This document shows positions 51,175 to 59,522 of a stretch of 64,000 bases of DNA, piece after piece (the stretch's first letter is position 1; each line of letters starts with the position of its first letter). Below the pieces are notes generated by a model. That model was not told the origin of the DNA. It did no database searches and was given only the letters and a program-made list of their open reading frames with translations. This DNA is from Bacteroidaceae bacterium (GTDB lineage Bacteria; Bacteroidota; Bacteroidia; Bacteroidales; Bacteroidaceae). The DNA lies in contig JAKSLP010000003.1 of assembly GCA_024401115.1 (NCBI GenBank), positions 1 through 64,000 of the forward strand. The letters run 5' to 3'. A program made the translations under genes and the position numbers.

Positions 51175-52743
51175 TTAACGGCGAATGCCTTTTAAAGGGG
51201 CTGAAGTGCAGGCATTTGGGGCGCGGATGCGCATAAATGAGGCCAATGTAGGTGCCACGACATCAATAGACACAGGCGTATAAACCTGCTCGTTGACCAC
51301 CTGATAGCCAAGGAAATATAAAGGGAAATCAGCCAATGGGGTATAATCGCGATAGAACATCTGCATTTCCTCGTTGATCATATTCCATCCAGGAAGAAGT
51401 TCCACACTGATGTCACCTGAACATTTAGCGTTATAATTGTTTCGTAATAAATTCAGTACGGTATTTGAGGTGCCGGACAGCAACTGACGTGAGGTGTAGA
51501 CATTCTTTACGCCACTGCACTGCAACAGGAAATCACGGGCTTTCTCAAACGCAGTGTTGAGATCGATTTGCTTCTCATCGAACTGCTTATAATTCAGATA
51601 AATCTGATTCTGAAACGTAGCATCGACATACCTGCCTTGGCCGTATGTGGCCATAAAGTACATGTTGAGCAAAGCCGATGTCCGGTTCATGTAGAACGTA
51701 CCCTGCGGAATCTTATAGGCAGACATATCCACATCTACCTTCTCTTCTGCACCAGAGGACGTAAGGACCACCAAAGTCTTATCCAGGCCCACCTTGTCAT
51801 CCAGCATATCCAGCAAATCCTTCAACGACCTGTCGAGCCGGACGTACATATCCTGCATTTCCAACGGTCTTTCCAATACGGAACGGTGCTCAAAATTGCC
51901 CGCATAATAAGACACTGAGATAAAATCTGTTATCTCATCCTGTCCGACCGAAGTATTGTCCAGACAAGACTTAACCATCAGGTTCATCTCATCGTTGATA
52001 AACGGAGAAGCCTTATAGCTGCTATATTGGTCCTTATAAGAAAACTTATGCTTAAACGGAGTTGTCAGTCCATTGCTCAGGAAGTAATTAAACTGAGCGA
52101 CTTCCTGGGAATAAGGTTCGTAAACCAGTTTGCCCAAGCGATGGCTTAACGGATCTGTCTGTGCAGCATACTCAAACCACCCGGGCGTAGAACCGTAGAA
52201 CGAGGCTGAGGACCACTCGCCATTCACTTCATTCACCCAAAAAGCACCATCAGCCGCATGACCTGCGGAAAGAATAGCCATCTCCCTGTCCGGTGCAAAT
52301 GAATATACCAGTGAACGGCCGCTGGTAGCAAGCTTCAATTCATCGGTTAACGTGGTTACGGCTAAATTAGATGGGGTGAAACCATGCTCGTAGTCATCCA
52401 CACAATAAACAGGACGAAGGGTGGCACGGTCAAGCCATTGTTCCCCAACTATGCCGTGATTAAAGGGTACGGTTCCGGTAAACAATGTAGAAATGGCAGC
52501 AGCACGATCAATCCTGGCCAAGGGGTAATTGACAGAGCCATACATCCTGCCCTCCTTCATCAGACGGTCAAAACCTCCCTGGGAATACAACGGAGAGAAT
52601 GCCTCGATATAATCGGAACGTAATTGGTCAATAAAGACCGTAACAACCAGTCTGGGAACGGGTTGCGCCGTCTGAGCCGACACGCCCACTAAGGTGGTCA
52701 GCAATCCGATTAATGAGGTAAATATGCGCATTCTGTCTTTCAT
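51175..52743 (-). CDS. degenerate PafA-like alkaline phosphatase superfamily protein
   Basis: This is a 522-residue protein with signal peptide (ending V-S-A-Q) from the ATG at 52743. It aligns with the Bacteroidetes phosphatase PafA: V-F-I-D-Q-L-R-S-D-Y holds the first metal aspartate (D39), and F-T-G-T-V-P-F-N-H-G-I and the A-G-H segment are kept. But the nucleophile segment (normally P-T-x-T-x-x-G-H) reads L-A-R-I-D-R-A-A-A around 75-83, the metal pair D-H is S-G in L-T-S-S-G near 323, and the D-x-x-x-H site near 278 keeps only the His. It probably cannot hydrolyse phosphate esters the usual way. It lies 4 bases after the DUF4105 gene. Confidence 0.75.
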   Translation of the reverse strand: MKDRMRIFTSLIGLLTTLVGVSAQTAQPVPRLVVTVFIDQLRSDYIEAFSPLYSQGGFDRLMKEGRMYGSVNYPLARIDRAAAISTLFTGTVPFNHGIVGEQWLDRATLRPVYCVDDYEHGFTPSNLAVTTLTDELKLATSGRSLVYSFAPDREMAILSAGHAADGAFWVNEVNGEWSSASFYGSTPGWFEYAAQTDPLSHRLGKLVYEPYSQEVAQFNYFLSNGLTTPFKHKFSYKDQYSSYKASPFINDEMNLMVKSCLDNTSVGQDEITDFISVSYYAGNFEHRSVLERPLEMQDMYVRLDRSLKDLLDMLDDKVGLDKTLVVLTSSGAEEKVDVDMSAYKIPQGTFYMNRTSALLNMYFMATYGQGRYVDATFQNQIYLNYKQFDEKQIDLNTAFEKARDFLLQCSGVKNVYTSRQLLSGTSNTVLNLLRNNYNAKCSGDISVELLPGWNMINEEMQMFYRDYTPLADFPLYFLGYQVVNEQVYTPVSIDVVAPTLASFMRIRAPNACTSAPLKGIRR

Positions 52744-52747
52744 TGCA

Positions 52748-53971
52748 TCACAGTTTTGATAGATAATCATGGCGCACATGGCTCATTGAGCGAATCATCA
52801 ATACGTTCGCAGCGTATATTGATTCAATTGGTAAGTCCTGCGGAATCACCATACTTGCCAATACAAACAAGAACAGCCAAACAGCATTGAAGACATGATA
52901 AGGCTCTTTCAAGCTCTTGGCTCTGCAATATATCATTACCGGTAAATAAAGCAACGGTATCGGATTAAAAATCCACAATAACCAGTTCGTATTTACTGTA
53001 GGATGTTCTGAGAAAAAGAACAGGATAAATATCAATACTCCCGCTATTCCCTGTGCCAAATGAAACAGCACATCAACACCCCAATACAGTTTATGTATTT
53101 TTATTTCAACATGAGCAAGAATCAGTACGAAAACAAGTAAAACTGTTATACATTGCAAGGGTGTTAAAAAGAATTCCTTTGAATCATCCAATGGTCTGAC
53201 AGCCTTGAGCACAGTCGTATTTGCCACCATTGGACGAACCTGGCCCTGTGCGTTGCGGATAGCAGCCTCATTCAAATGATCCAATAGATATACAGGCAAG
53301 AACTCCTGCTCCCTTGGTGAAATTTTCTTATCAGCAGCTTGTCCCAGTACCAAATCCACACCTAACCGAGACCAAGGCCATGGATCGTTACACTGATGCA
53401 TCAACTTACGGTAAGTCAAATCTGAATCCTGATCATTCCACTGCAGTTCACCGTCAATTACAGAAGCAATAATGTCACGGGGACGAGTACTGCAATTATC
53501 ATAAAGGAAGTTGTAGCGATAGCCTCTGTTTTCCGGCAAGTAATTCACTGCCAGTACTTGATAAAAACGGGCTTTTTCCTCGGGAGTCAAATTCAGTTCC
53601 TGCTGAGTAATATCACAGCCATCATTCGAATAATGCATCCAAAACCTTTCAAAAGGAACCAGCCCCAACTCATAATCCAACAAGCCCAGCATAAACTTCA
53701 AAATGAAGTTAGGTTCAGCCATATTGAACGAGCCATAATTAAAGACCAAATCCGATCCGTTGTTGTGATTGACAACACGTAAAGCCGTATGACCGTATAA
53801 AGCATAAACCTCGGGGCCTGGCGAACAGGTAAGAAGAGAGATTTGCAATGAATCCTGTTCTACAAATCCACCAAATGAAGGTTTTTCACTCCCCAATTGC
53901 TCAGTCTGAGCATACCCAAAAGGAATGATCCATAATAATAAGGTGAAAAATAGAGCAAATCTACGCATCAT
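52748..53971 (-). CDS. DUF4105 (Lnb N-terminal type) membrane protein
   Basis: This is a 407-residue protein with a signal peptide (ending G-Y-A-Q) and a periplasmic domain of the DUF4105/Lnb N-terminal type: L-L-T-C-S-P-G-P-E-V-Y-A-L-Y-G-H-T near 45-61, F-N-Y-G-S-F-N, and D-N-C-S-T-R-P-R-D near 160. The C-terminal third has about four membrane helices. The His and Cys residues recall NlpC/P60-like active sites, and related Lnb proteins act on lipoproteins, but no activity is shown for this one. A -7 box (TATTTTTG, minus strand) lies at 53998-54005. It is followed by the phosphatase-like gene. Confidence 0.78.
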   Translation of the reverse strand: MMRRFALFFTLLLWIIPFGYAQTEQLGSEKPSFGGFVEQDSLQISLLTCSPGPEVYALYGHTALRVVNHNNGSDLVFNYGSFNMAEPNFILKFMLGLLDYELGLVPFERFWMHYSNDGCDITQQELNLTPEEKARFYQVLAVNYLPENRGYRYNFLYDNCSTRPRDIIASVIDGELQWNDQDSDLTYRKLMHQCNDPWPWSRLGVDLVLGQAADKKISPREQEFLPVYLLDHLNEAAIRNAQGQVRPMVANTTVLKAVRPLDDSKEFFLTPLQCITVLLVFVLILAHVEIKIHKLYWGVDVLFHLAQGIAGVLIFILFFFSEHPTVNTNWLLWIFNPIPLLYLPVMIYCRAKSLKEPYHVFNAVWLFLFVLASMVIPQDLPIESIYAANVLMIRSMSHVRHDYLSKL

Positions 53972-54118
53972 TTAACCGTCACATTTTTAATCGAGTGCAA
54001 AAATAACTTTATTTTGTCATTCAATCTATAGAAAATGCTAAAAAAAACATTTTTTAGGGTTAATGAGGATGGTTATTTGGTGTTTTTTATCTTATTTTGC
54101 ACAAACAAAATAAAAGAA

Positions 54119-54847
54119 ATGATAAAATTAATCATCGACTTGGGCAACACCAGAGCCAAGTTGGCTATTTTTAAGGATGACACTTGCCTTGAGGTACGCG
54201 CATGCAGCAACAAGGACTTAACCGAATTGGATGGGATCATCAATGACTACCATCCTGAGAAAGGCATAATTTCTTCCGTCATTCACCCTAACGAGAAAGT
54301 CACAGAACAGCTGAATAGTATTTCCATTCCCATGCTGAAACTGAACTGCAATACTCCCCTTCCCATTAAAAATTGGGAGAACATCCCTAAGACCATGGGG
54401 GCAGACCGCCTGGCAGCCATTGCCGAAGCCGTCAATGCAAAACCCAACACCCCATTGCTGGTTGTAGATTCGGGAACATGCATTACCTACGAGTTCATTT
54501 CGGATACAGGAGAGTACCTTGGAGGCAACATTTCGCCCGGTGCTGACATGCGTTTTACAGCCATGCACGAGCATACAGCATTGCTGCCTATAGTCACTCC
54601 CGAAGGCGAAACTCCTCTGATCGGATATAACACGGAAACAGCCATGAGAAGTGGAGTAATGTTGGGCATTTCACACGAAATTGAGGGATACATTAGACGC
54701 TTGAGAGAAAAAAATCCAAAAGTTTTAGTTTTTTTAACAGGTGGTAACGTTCTAGATTTTGATACAAACATAAAAAGTGGCATCTTTGCAGACAAATTAC
54801 TATTGCTAAAAGGCCTCAATAGAATTTTGGACTATAATGAACATTAA
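54119..54847 (+). CDS. coaX: type III pantothenate kinase
   Basis: This is a 242-residue ASKHA-fold kinase from the ATG at 54119; an upstream ATG at 54035 would add a hydrophobic extension foreign to this family. Motifs are I-D-L-G-N-T-R-A-K near the start, G-A-D-R-L-A-A-I near residue 97, V-V-D-S-G-T-C-I-T-Y and G-G-N-I-S-P-G. It phosphorylates pantothenate in coenzyme A synthesis and typically needs a monovalent cation. Its end overlaps the next gene by 11 bases. Confidence 0.95.
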   Translation: MIKLIIDLGNTRAKLAIFKDDTCLEVRACSNKDLTELDGIINDYHPEKGIISSVIHPNEKVTEQLNSISIPMLKLNCNTPLPIKNWENIPKTMGADRLAAIAEAVNAKPNTPLLVVDSGTCITYEFISDTGEYLGGNISPGADMRFTAMHEHTALLPIVTPEGETPLIGYNTETAMRSGVMLGISHEIEGYIRRLREKNPKVLVFLTGGNVLDFDTNIKSGIFADKLLLLKGLNRILDYNEH

Positions 54848-56156
54848 GAGATATACTTTCAGCCTGCTTTTGCTGGCTCTATTTATGGTTAATTCTTATG
54901 CGCAAAACGGGGTTAGTTCGCCACTTTCCCGCTATGGTTTTGGGCAGTTGTCGGATATGACCATAGGCAGAAGTACAGCCATGGGAGGTGCTGGATTGGG
55001 TTTACGTGCCGGCCAGCAGATTAATATAGCGAATCCAGCTTCCTATTCGGCAGTTGACTCGCTAACTTTCCTGTTAGATGCAGGCGTTACATTGGAGAAC
55101 ACCAATTACAGTAATGGAACTATAAAGCTGAACAACAAATCAGCAAACTTTGAGTATCTGGCTATGCAGTTCAGAGCTTTCCGTAAAATCGGTATGGCTT
55201 TCGGATTTGCACCATTTTCAAAGATCGGCTATGATTTTGGAGAGACAAAGGAGCCAATTACTGACATATACGGCAGTACAACACCGGGATTCTCCTATAC
55301 AGGAGAGGGAGGTGTGACTAAAGCGTTCTTTGGTATAGGTTGGAATCCAATCGCAGGTCTTTCTGTGGGTGTTAACGGAGAATTCCTGTTTGGTAACATA
55401 ACTCATTCCATCACTAACAGTTACAGCAATACCAGTGTATTCAGCAATGTTCGTTCCTACACTGCACGAATCTCAACATTCAATACCAGTTGGGGATTGC
55501 AGTATGAATTACCCGTTAGCAAGTTGGATAAATTAACAGTAGGAGCCACATTTACACCGGGACATGATGTAAATAATGCAGCCTACCGCCAGGATTATCT
55601 GTTTGATGCGGCTAATGAGAAATACGAGGGATCGACTACAGACACCATTCAGAACGCATTCCAGTTGCCTAAATCTTTCGGTTTCGGCGTAACATATACT
55701 CACGGACGAAAGCTGACGGTTTCAGCAGATTTCATGCTTCAGAAATGGTCAGACTGCAAGTACCCGATGACCTATGCAGATGAAAACGGGAATAGCACAT
55801 TCGGTTCAAAAACCGGATTCCTGTCCGACAGAAAGAAAATCAGTGTTGGAGCAGAGTACATTCCAAACATCATGAGCCGTAATTACCTGAAACGCGTAAG
55901 ATACCGTGTGGGAGGATTCTATGCTACACAATATGCAAAGGTGGACAAATTTGAGCCAGGAAAGGAACTGGGATTGACAGCCGGATTGGGCTTACCTATC
56001 CAAAACCAATGGAACAATCTGTCCGTTGTTAACCTTTCAGCCCAGTACGTGCATGTAGAGCCAAGCGTAAAGCAGTTGCCGGTTGAAAACCATTTCCGCA
56101 TTTGTGTAGGTATCACATTTGACGAGCGCTGGTTCATGAAATGGAAAGCAGATTAA
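54837..56156 (+). CDS. outer-membrane beta-barrel protein
   Basis: This is a 439-residue protein with a signal peptide (ending S-Y-A-Q). The mature region is a run of alternating strands, with an N-terminal plug-like segment S-P-L-S-R-Y-G-F-G and S-T-A-M-G-G-A-G-L-G-L-R. This resembles FadL-like barrels of Bacteroidetes. It ends in a C-terminal strand F-M-K-W-K-A-D. The substrate is unknown. It overlaps coaX by 11 bases and starts a series of envelope genes. Confidence 0.8.
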   Translation: MNIKRYTFSLLLLALFMVNSYAQNGVSSPLSRYGFGQLSDMTIGRSTAMGGAGLGLRAGQQINIANPASYSAVDSLTFLLDAGVTLENTNYSNGTIKLNNKSANFEYLAMQFRAFRKIGMAFGFAPFSKIGYDFGETKEPITDIYGSTTPGFSYTGEGGVTKAFFGIGWNPIAGLSVGVNGEFLFGNITHSITNSYSNTSVFSNVRSYTARISTFNTSWGLQYELPVSKLDKLTVGATFTPGHDVNNAAYRQDYLFDAANEKYEGSTTDTIQNAFQLPKSFGFGVTYTHGRKLTVSADFMLQKWSDCKYPMTYADENGNSTFGSKTGFLSDRKKISVGAEYIPNIMSRNYLKRVRYRVGGFYATQYAKVDKFEPGKELGLTAGLGLPIQNQWNNLSVVNLSAQYVHVEPSVKQLPVENHFRICVGITFDERWFMKWKAD

Positions 56157-56202
56157 AGTAATTAAGAATATCATTTATAAACACTTAAAATATCTTTTTA
56201 CG

Positions 56203-57555
56203 ATGAATGTAAAGTTATTAGTTGCAGCTATTGCTGTTATGGGTTCTACCAGTGCATTTGCACAGTACGCTGGTACCCAGCTGGTAGATCGTGTTGGACA
56301 TGGCCAGGACAGTATCGACTGTTTGACCAACTTGAGTACTTACGGTGAGTACGCAAAGAGCAAGAACTATCGCGATGCTTATGAGCCATGGAAGTTCTGT
56401 TTTGAGAAGTGCCCAGTAGCTCAGCTGAGTTTGTACACCAATGGTGTAAACATCATGCACTGGATGATTCTGAACGATGAGGCAAACAAGCAGGCTCACT
56501 TCGACTTGTTGATGAAGGTTTACGACCAGCGTATCCAGTACATGAATGAGTTGAACTCATTCAACAGAACTAAGACTTTGAAGGGTACATACCTGTGCCG
56601 TAAGGCTTATGACTATTCTGAGTACGGTGGTGATGCAGAAACCGCATACAAGATGTTTAGCGAGGCTATGGCTATCGTAGCAAACTCTGAGGATGAGAAC
56701 GAGGAGGTACCAGGTTACGCACTGAACCGTTACTTCAACCTGTCATATGAGAAGTTCAAGGCTGATAGCAATCATCGTGAGCAGTTCATCAAGGACTACA
56801 TGGAGAGCAAGGAAATCTGCGACCGTATGTTGGCAAAGGCTAATGAGGAGTCTGACGCAAACAAGAAGCAGCAGATCATCGACCAGTATGACCCAACCGG
56901 TTATAACATTGAGATCACTTTCGCTGAGTCTAAGGCAGCTGACCGTGATGAGCTGATTAAGATCTTTACTCCAAAGGTTGAGGAGAACAAGTCAAATCTG
57001 GAGTACTTGAAGTCTGTATTGACCATCATGTCATCTAACGACTGTGATGATACTGACATCTACTACACCGCTGCTCAGTATGCATACGCTATCCAGCCTA
57101 CTTACGAGTCTGCAATGGGTACCGGTCAGTACTATTATAAGGAGGGTAAGGCTCAGGAGTCTGTTAAGTACTTCCAGGATGCTATTGAGCTGAGTCCTAA
57201 CGATCGTATTAAGGGTAACACCGCTTACAAGGTAGCTACCGCTCAGGCTAAGGCTGGTAACTCACAGGCTGCATTCGGTTTCATCGAGCAGGCTAAGCAG
57301 TTCAACCCATCCCTGACTGGTCGTTGCAACTTCCTGAGCGCTCAGATTTATGCTGGTGACAAGAAGTGGGATTTGGCTAACGAGGCTTGCGACAAGGCTG
57401 CTGAGGATGCTGTATACACCAACGCTGCTGCACGTTTGAAGGAGAGAATCGCTTCTGCACGTAAGCGTGAGGCTGAGGTTAATGCATACAATGCTGCTGC
57501 AGCTGCTGCTAAGGCTAAGAGAGACAAGGAGGACGCATTCTGGAATGCTAAGTAA
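56203..57555 (+). CDS. periplasmic TPR protein
   Basis: This is a 450-residue protein with a signal peptide (ending S-A-F-A-Q), then about ten helical-hairpin repeats of TPR type, clearest near 290-400 (A-Y-A-I-Q-P-T-Y, Y-Y-K-E-G-K-A-Q-E-S-V-K-Y-F), and an Ala/Lys-rich coiled tail. Codon use is strongly biased to GCT, GAG, AAG, CAG and TAC, unlike the genes upstream, which suggests high expression. It precedes lptC with an 11-base overlap. A scaffold role at the outer membrane is likely but unproven. Confidence 0.75.
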   Translation: MNVKLLVAAIAVMGSTSAFAQYAGTQLVDRVGHGQDSIDCLTNLSTYGEYAKSKNYRDAYEPWKFCFEKCPVAQLSLYTNGVNIMHWMILNDEANKQAHFDLLMKVYDQRIQYMNELNSFNRTKTLKGTYLCRKAYDYSEYGGDAETAYKMFSEAMAIVANSEDENEEVPGYALNRYFNLSYEKFKADSNHREQFIKDYMESKEICDRMLAKANEESDANKKQQIIDQYDPTGYNIEITFAESKAADRDELIKIFTPKVEENKSNLEYLKSVLTIMSSNDCDDTDIYYTAAQYAYAIQPTYESAMGTGQYYYKEGKAQESVKYFQDAIELSPNDRIKGNTAYKVATAQAKAGNSQAAFGFIEQAKQFNPSLTGRCNFLSAQIYAGDKKWDLANEACDKAAEDAVYTNAAARLKERIASARKREAEVNAYNAAAAAAKAKRDKEDAFWNAK

Positions 57556-58141
57556 TTTGCGTCATACACCTATATTAAGCATAATAGCCGTATTCTTTAC
57601 GGCTATTATGCTTTTGTCATATACATCATGCGCTTCATCGGATGAACATTTTGTTGAAGCCATCAATGAGCAGGACTCCCTTCCTACTCTATCGTCTACA
57701 GGAATCTCAACACTCGTGTCTGATTCAGGCGTAATCCGTTACAAACTGGTAACAGAGAAATGGGACATCTATACTAAAACCAATCCCAGCAAATGGGAAT
57801 TCATCAAGGGCCTATACATAGAGCAATTTGATGAAACAATGCACGTAACAGCTTCCATACAGGCTGATACTGCCTATTTTTATGATCAGAACAAGTTGTG
57901 GGAGCTGAGAGGCCGGGTATTCGTCCGGAACCGTGAAGGTACGACATTCAGGACTAAAGTCCTATTTTGGGATCAAAGTACCCGCGAATTCTATTCCCAC
58001 GAGAACATGTTGGTTGTTACCCCTGACAGAGAATTAAGGGGTACCGAATTCCGTTCCAATGAACAGATGACCAACTATACCGTATCCAATCCAAAGGGAT
58101 ATTTCCCTGTCTCGGATACAGAACAAAACGAAGAATACTAA
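57545..58141 (+). CDS. lptC: LPS export protein LptC
   Basis: This is a 198-residue protein from the ATG at 57545; longer forms would read through the TPR gene in another frame. An N-terminal hydrophobic segment with a lipobox-like L-S-Y-T-S-C is followed by the LptC beta-jellyroll strands (V-S-D-S-G-V-I-R-Y-K-L, A-D-T-A-Y-F-Y, W-E-L-R-G-R-V-F-V). LptC passes lipopolysaccharide from LptBFG to the periplasmic bridge. It starts inside the TPR gene (11-base overlap) and is followed after 13 bases by the CNNM gene. Confidence 0.88.
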   Translation: MLSNLRHTPILSIIAVFFTAIMLLSYTSCASSDEHFVEAINEQDSLPTLSSTGISTLVSDSGVIRYKLVTEKWDIYTKTNPSKWEFIKGLYIEQFDETMHVTASIQADTAYFYDQNKLWELRGRVFVRNREGTTFRTKVLFWDQSTREFYSHENMLVVTPDRELRGTEFRSNEQMTNYTVSNPKGYFPVSDTEQNEEY

Positions 58142-58154
58142 AACATCCATACCT

Positions 58155-59417
58155 ATGAATATTCTTTTTCTTTTCATCAGTATGATTTTCTCTGCCTATT
58201 TTTCTGGCATGGAAATTGCATTCGTATCCAGCAATAAAATGCGGTTTGAAATGGAAAAGAGTGAGCATAATGGGCTTGTTAACAGAATAATATCACTTTT
58301 TTACAAGCATAGTAACAATTTCATTTCCACCATGCTTGTAGGAAATAACATCGCCTTGGTAGTATACGGTATACTGGCTGCACATATCATTGACAAGATA
58401 CTGATTCTACCCTTATTTGGCAATAATTTCAATGAGTTTCTGGATGTGTCTATCCAAACCATTATTTCCACCTTCATCATACTCTTCACTGGTGAGTTTA
58501 TTCCAAAAACACTTTTTAAAATAAACCCAAACCAGACTTTGCGCATATTTGCATTACCCACATTCGTCTTTTACATATTGCTCTACCCTATCTCACGGTT
58601 TTCAACCATGCTTTCCGGAGTGCTACTGTGGGTTTGCGGATCGAAGATCAGTAAAGAATCCAGCAACAAGGCATTCACCAAGGTGGATTTGGATAACTTA
58701 ATCCAAAGCAGTATCGAAGAGAATGAGGAGGAGGAAGTAGAAGATGAAGTAAAGATCTTCCAAAATGCTTTGGATTTCTCAAGTGTAAAGATCAGGGATT
58801 GTATTCTACCCCGAACAGAGATTACAGCTGTACCCGATACAGCAACAATTCAGGAACTTGAAGCCCAGTTTATTGAAAGCGGTCACTCAAAGATCATTGT
58901 CTATAAAGACAACATAGACCACATTATCGGCTATATACATTCCTCTGAAATGTTCCGTAGAAAGGACGATTGGAAAGAAAGTATCCGACAGATTCCAATT
59001 GTACCTGAAACCATGGCTGCACAAAAGCTCATGCGGTTATTCATGCAGCAGAAAAAGAGCCTGGCCGTTGTTGTAGATGAGTTCGGAGGCACAAGCGGCA
59101 TTGTATCCCTGGAAGATTTAGTGGAAGAAATCACAGGTGACATTGAAGATGAACACGACAACACCAATTACATAGCCAAGAAAATTGGAGACAAAGAATA
59201 TGTCATCTCTGCCAGATTAGAGATAGAAAAAGTTAACGAGTTGCTGGATTTGGACTTACCGGAATCGGAGGAATATCTGACCGTTGGAGGCTTAATCCTG
59301 CATCAATATCAAAGTATCCCAAAACTGCATGAAATCATACGATTTGATCACTTTGTATTCAAAATAATTAAAGTCGAAACCACGAAAATTGAGCTTGTGC
59401 GCTTAAAAGTGGTATAA
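58155..59417 (+). CDS. CNNM/CBS-domain membrane protein (hemolysin family)
   Basis: This is a 420-residue protein. The N-terminal DUF21/CNNM membrane domain (about 1-190) begins I-F-S-A-Y-F-S-G-M-E-I-A-F-V. A pair of CBS domains (about 200-325, with I-L-P-R-T-E-I-T-A-V and V-V-D-E-F-G-G-T-S-G) and a C-terminal CorC/HlyC domain complete the usual layout. Homologues are linked to magnesium or cobalt export; the hemolysin name is historical. It is part of the coaX-to-ppiD block and lies directly after lptC. Confidence 0.9.
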   Translation: MNILFLFISMIFSAYFSGMEIAFVSSNKMRFEMEKSEHNGLVNRIISLFYKHSNNFISTMLVGNNIALVVYGILAAHIIDKILILPLFGNNFNEFLDVSIQTIISTFIILFTGEFIPKTLFKINPNQTLRIFALPTFVFYILLYPISRFSTMLSGVLLWVCGSKISKESSNKAFTKVDLDNLIQSSIEENEEEEVEDEVKIFQNALDFSSVKIRDCILPRTEITAVPDTATIQELEAQFIESGHSKIIVYKDNIDHIIGYIHSSEMFRRKDDWKESIRQIPIVPETMAAQKLMRLFMQQKKSLAVVVDEFGGTSGIVSLEDLVEEITGDIEDEHDNTNYIAKKIGDKEYVISARLEIEKVNELLDLDLPESEEYLTVGGLILHQYQSIPKLHEIIRFDHFVFKIIKVETTKIELVRLKVV

Positions 59418-59522
59418 TTAGGCATTTTTTTAAGAAATCGTTTTACCAAGTGCCTGAAAATTCGTATCTTCGTGCGCTCAAATTGTAAAGAGGTAAAAGA
59501 TAAAAGAAAAATTATATAAGAA

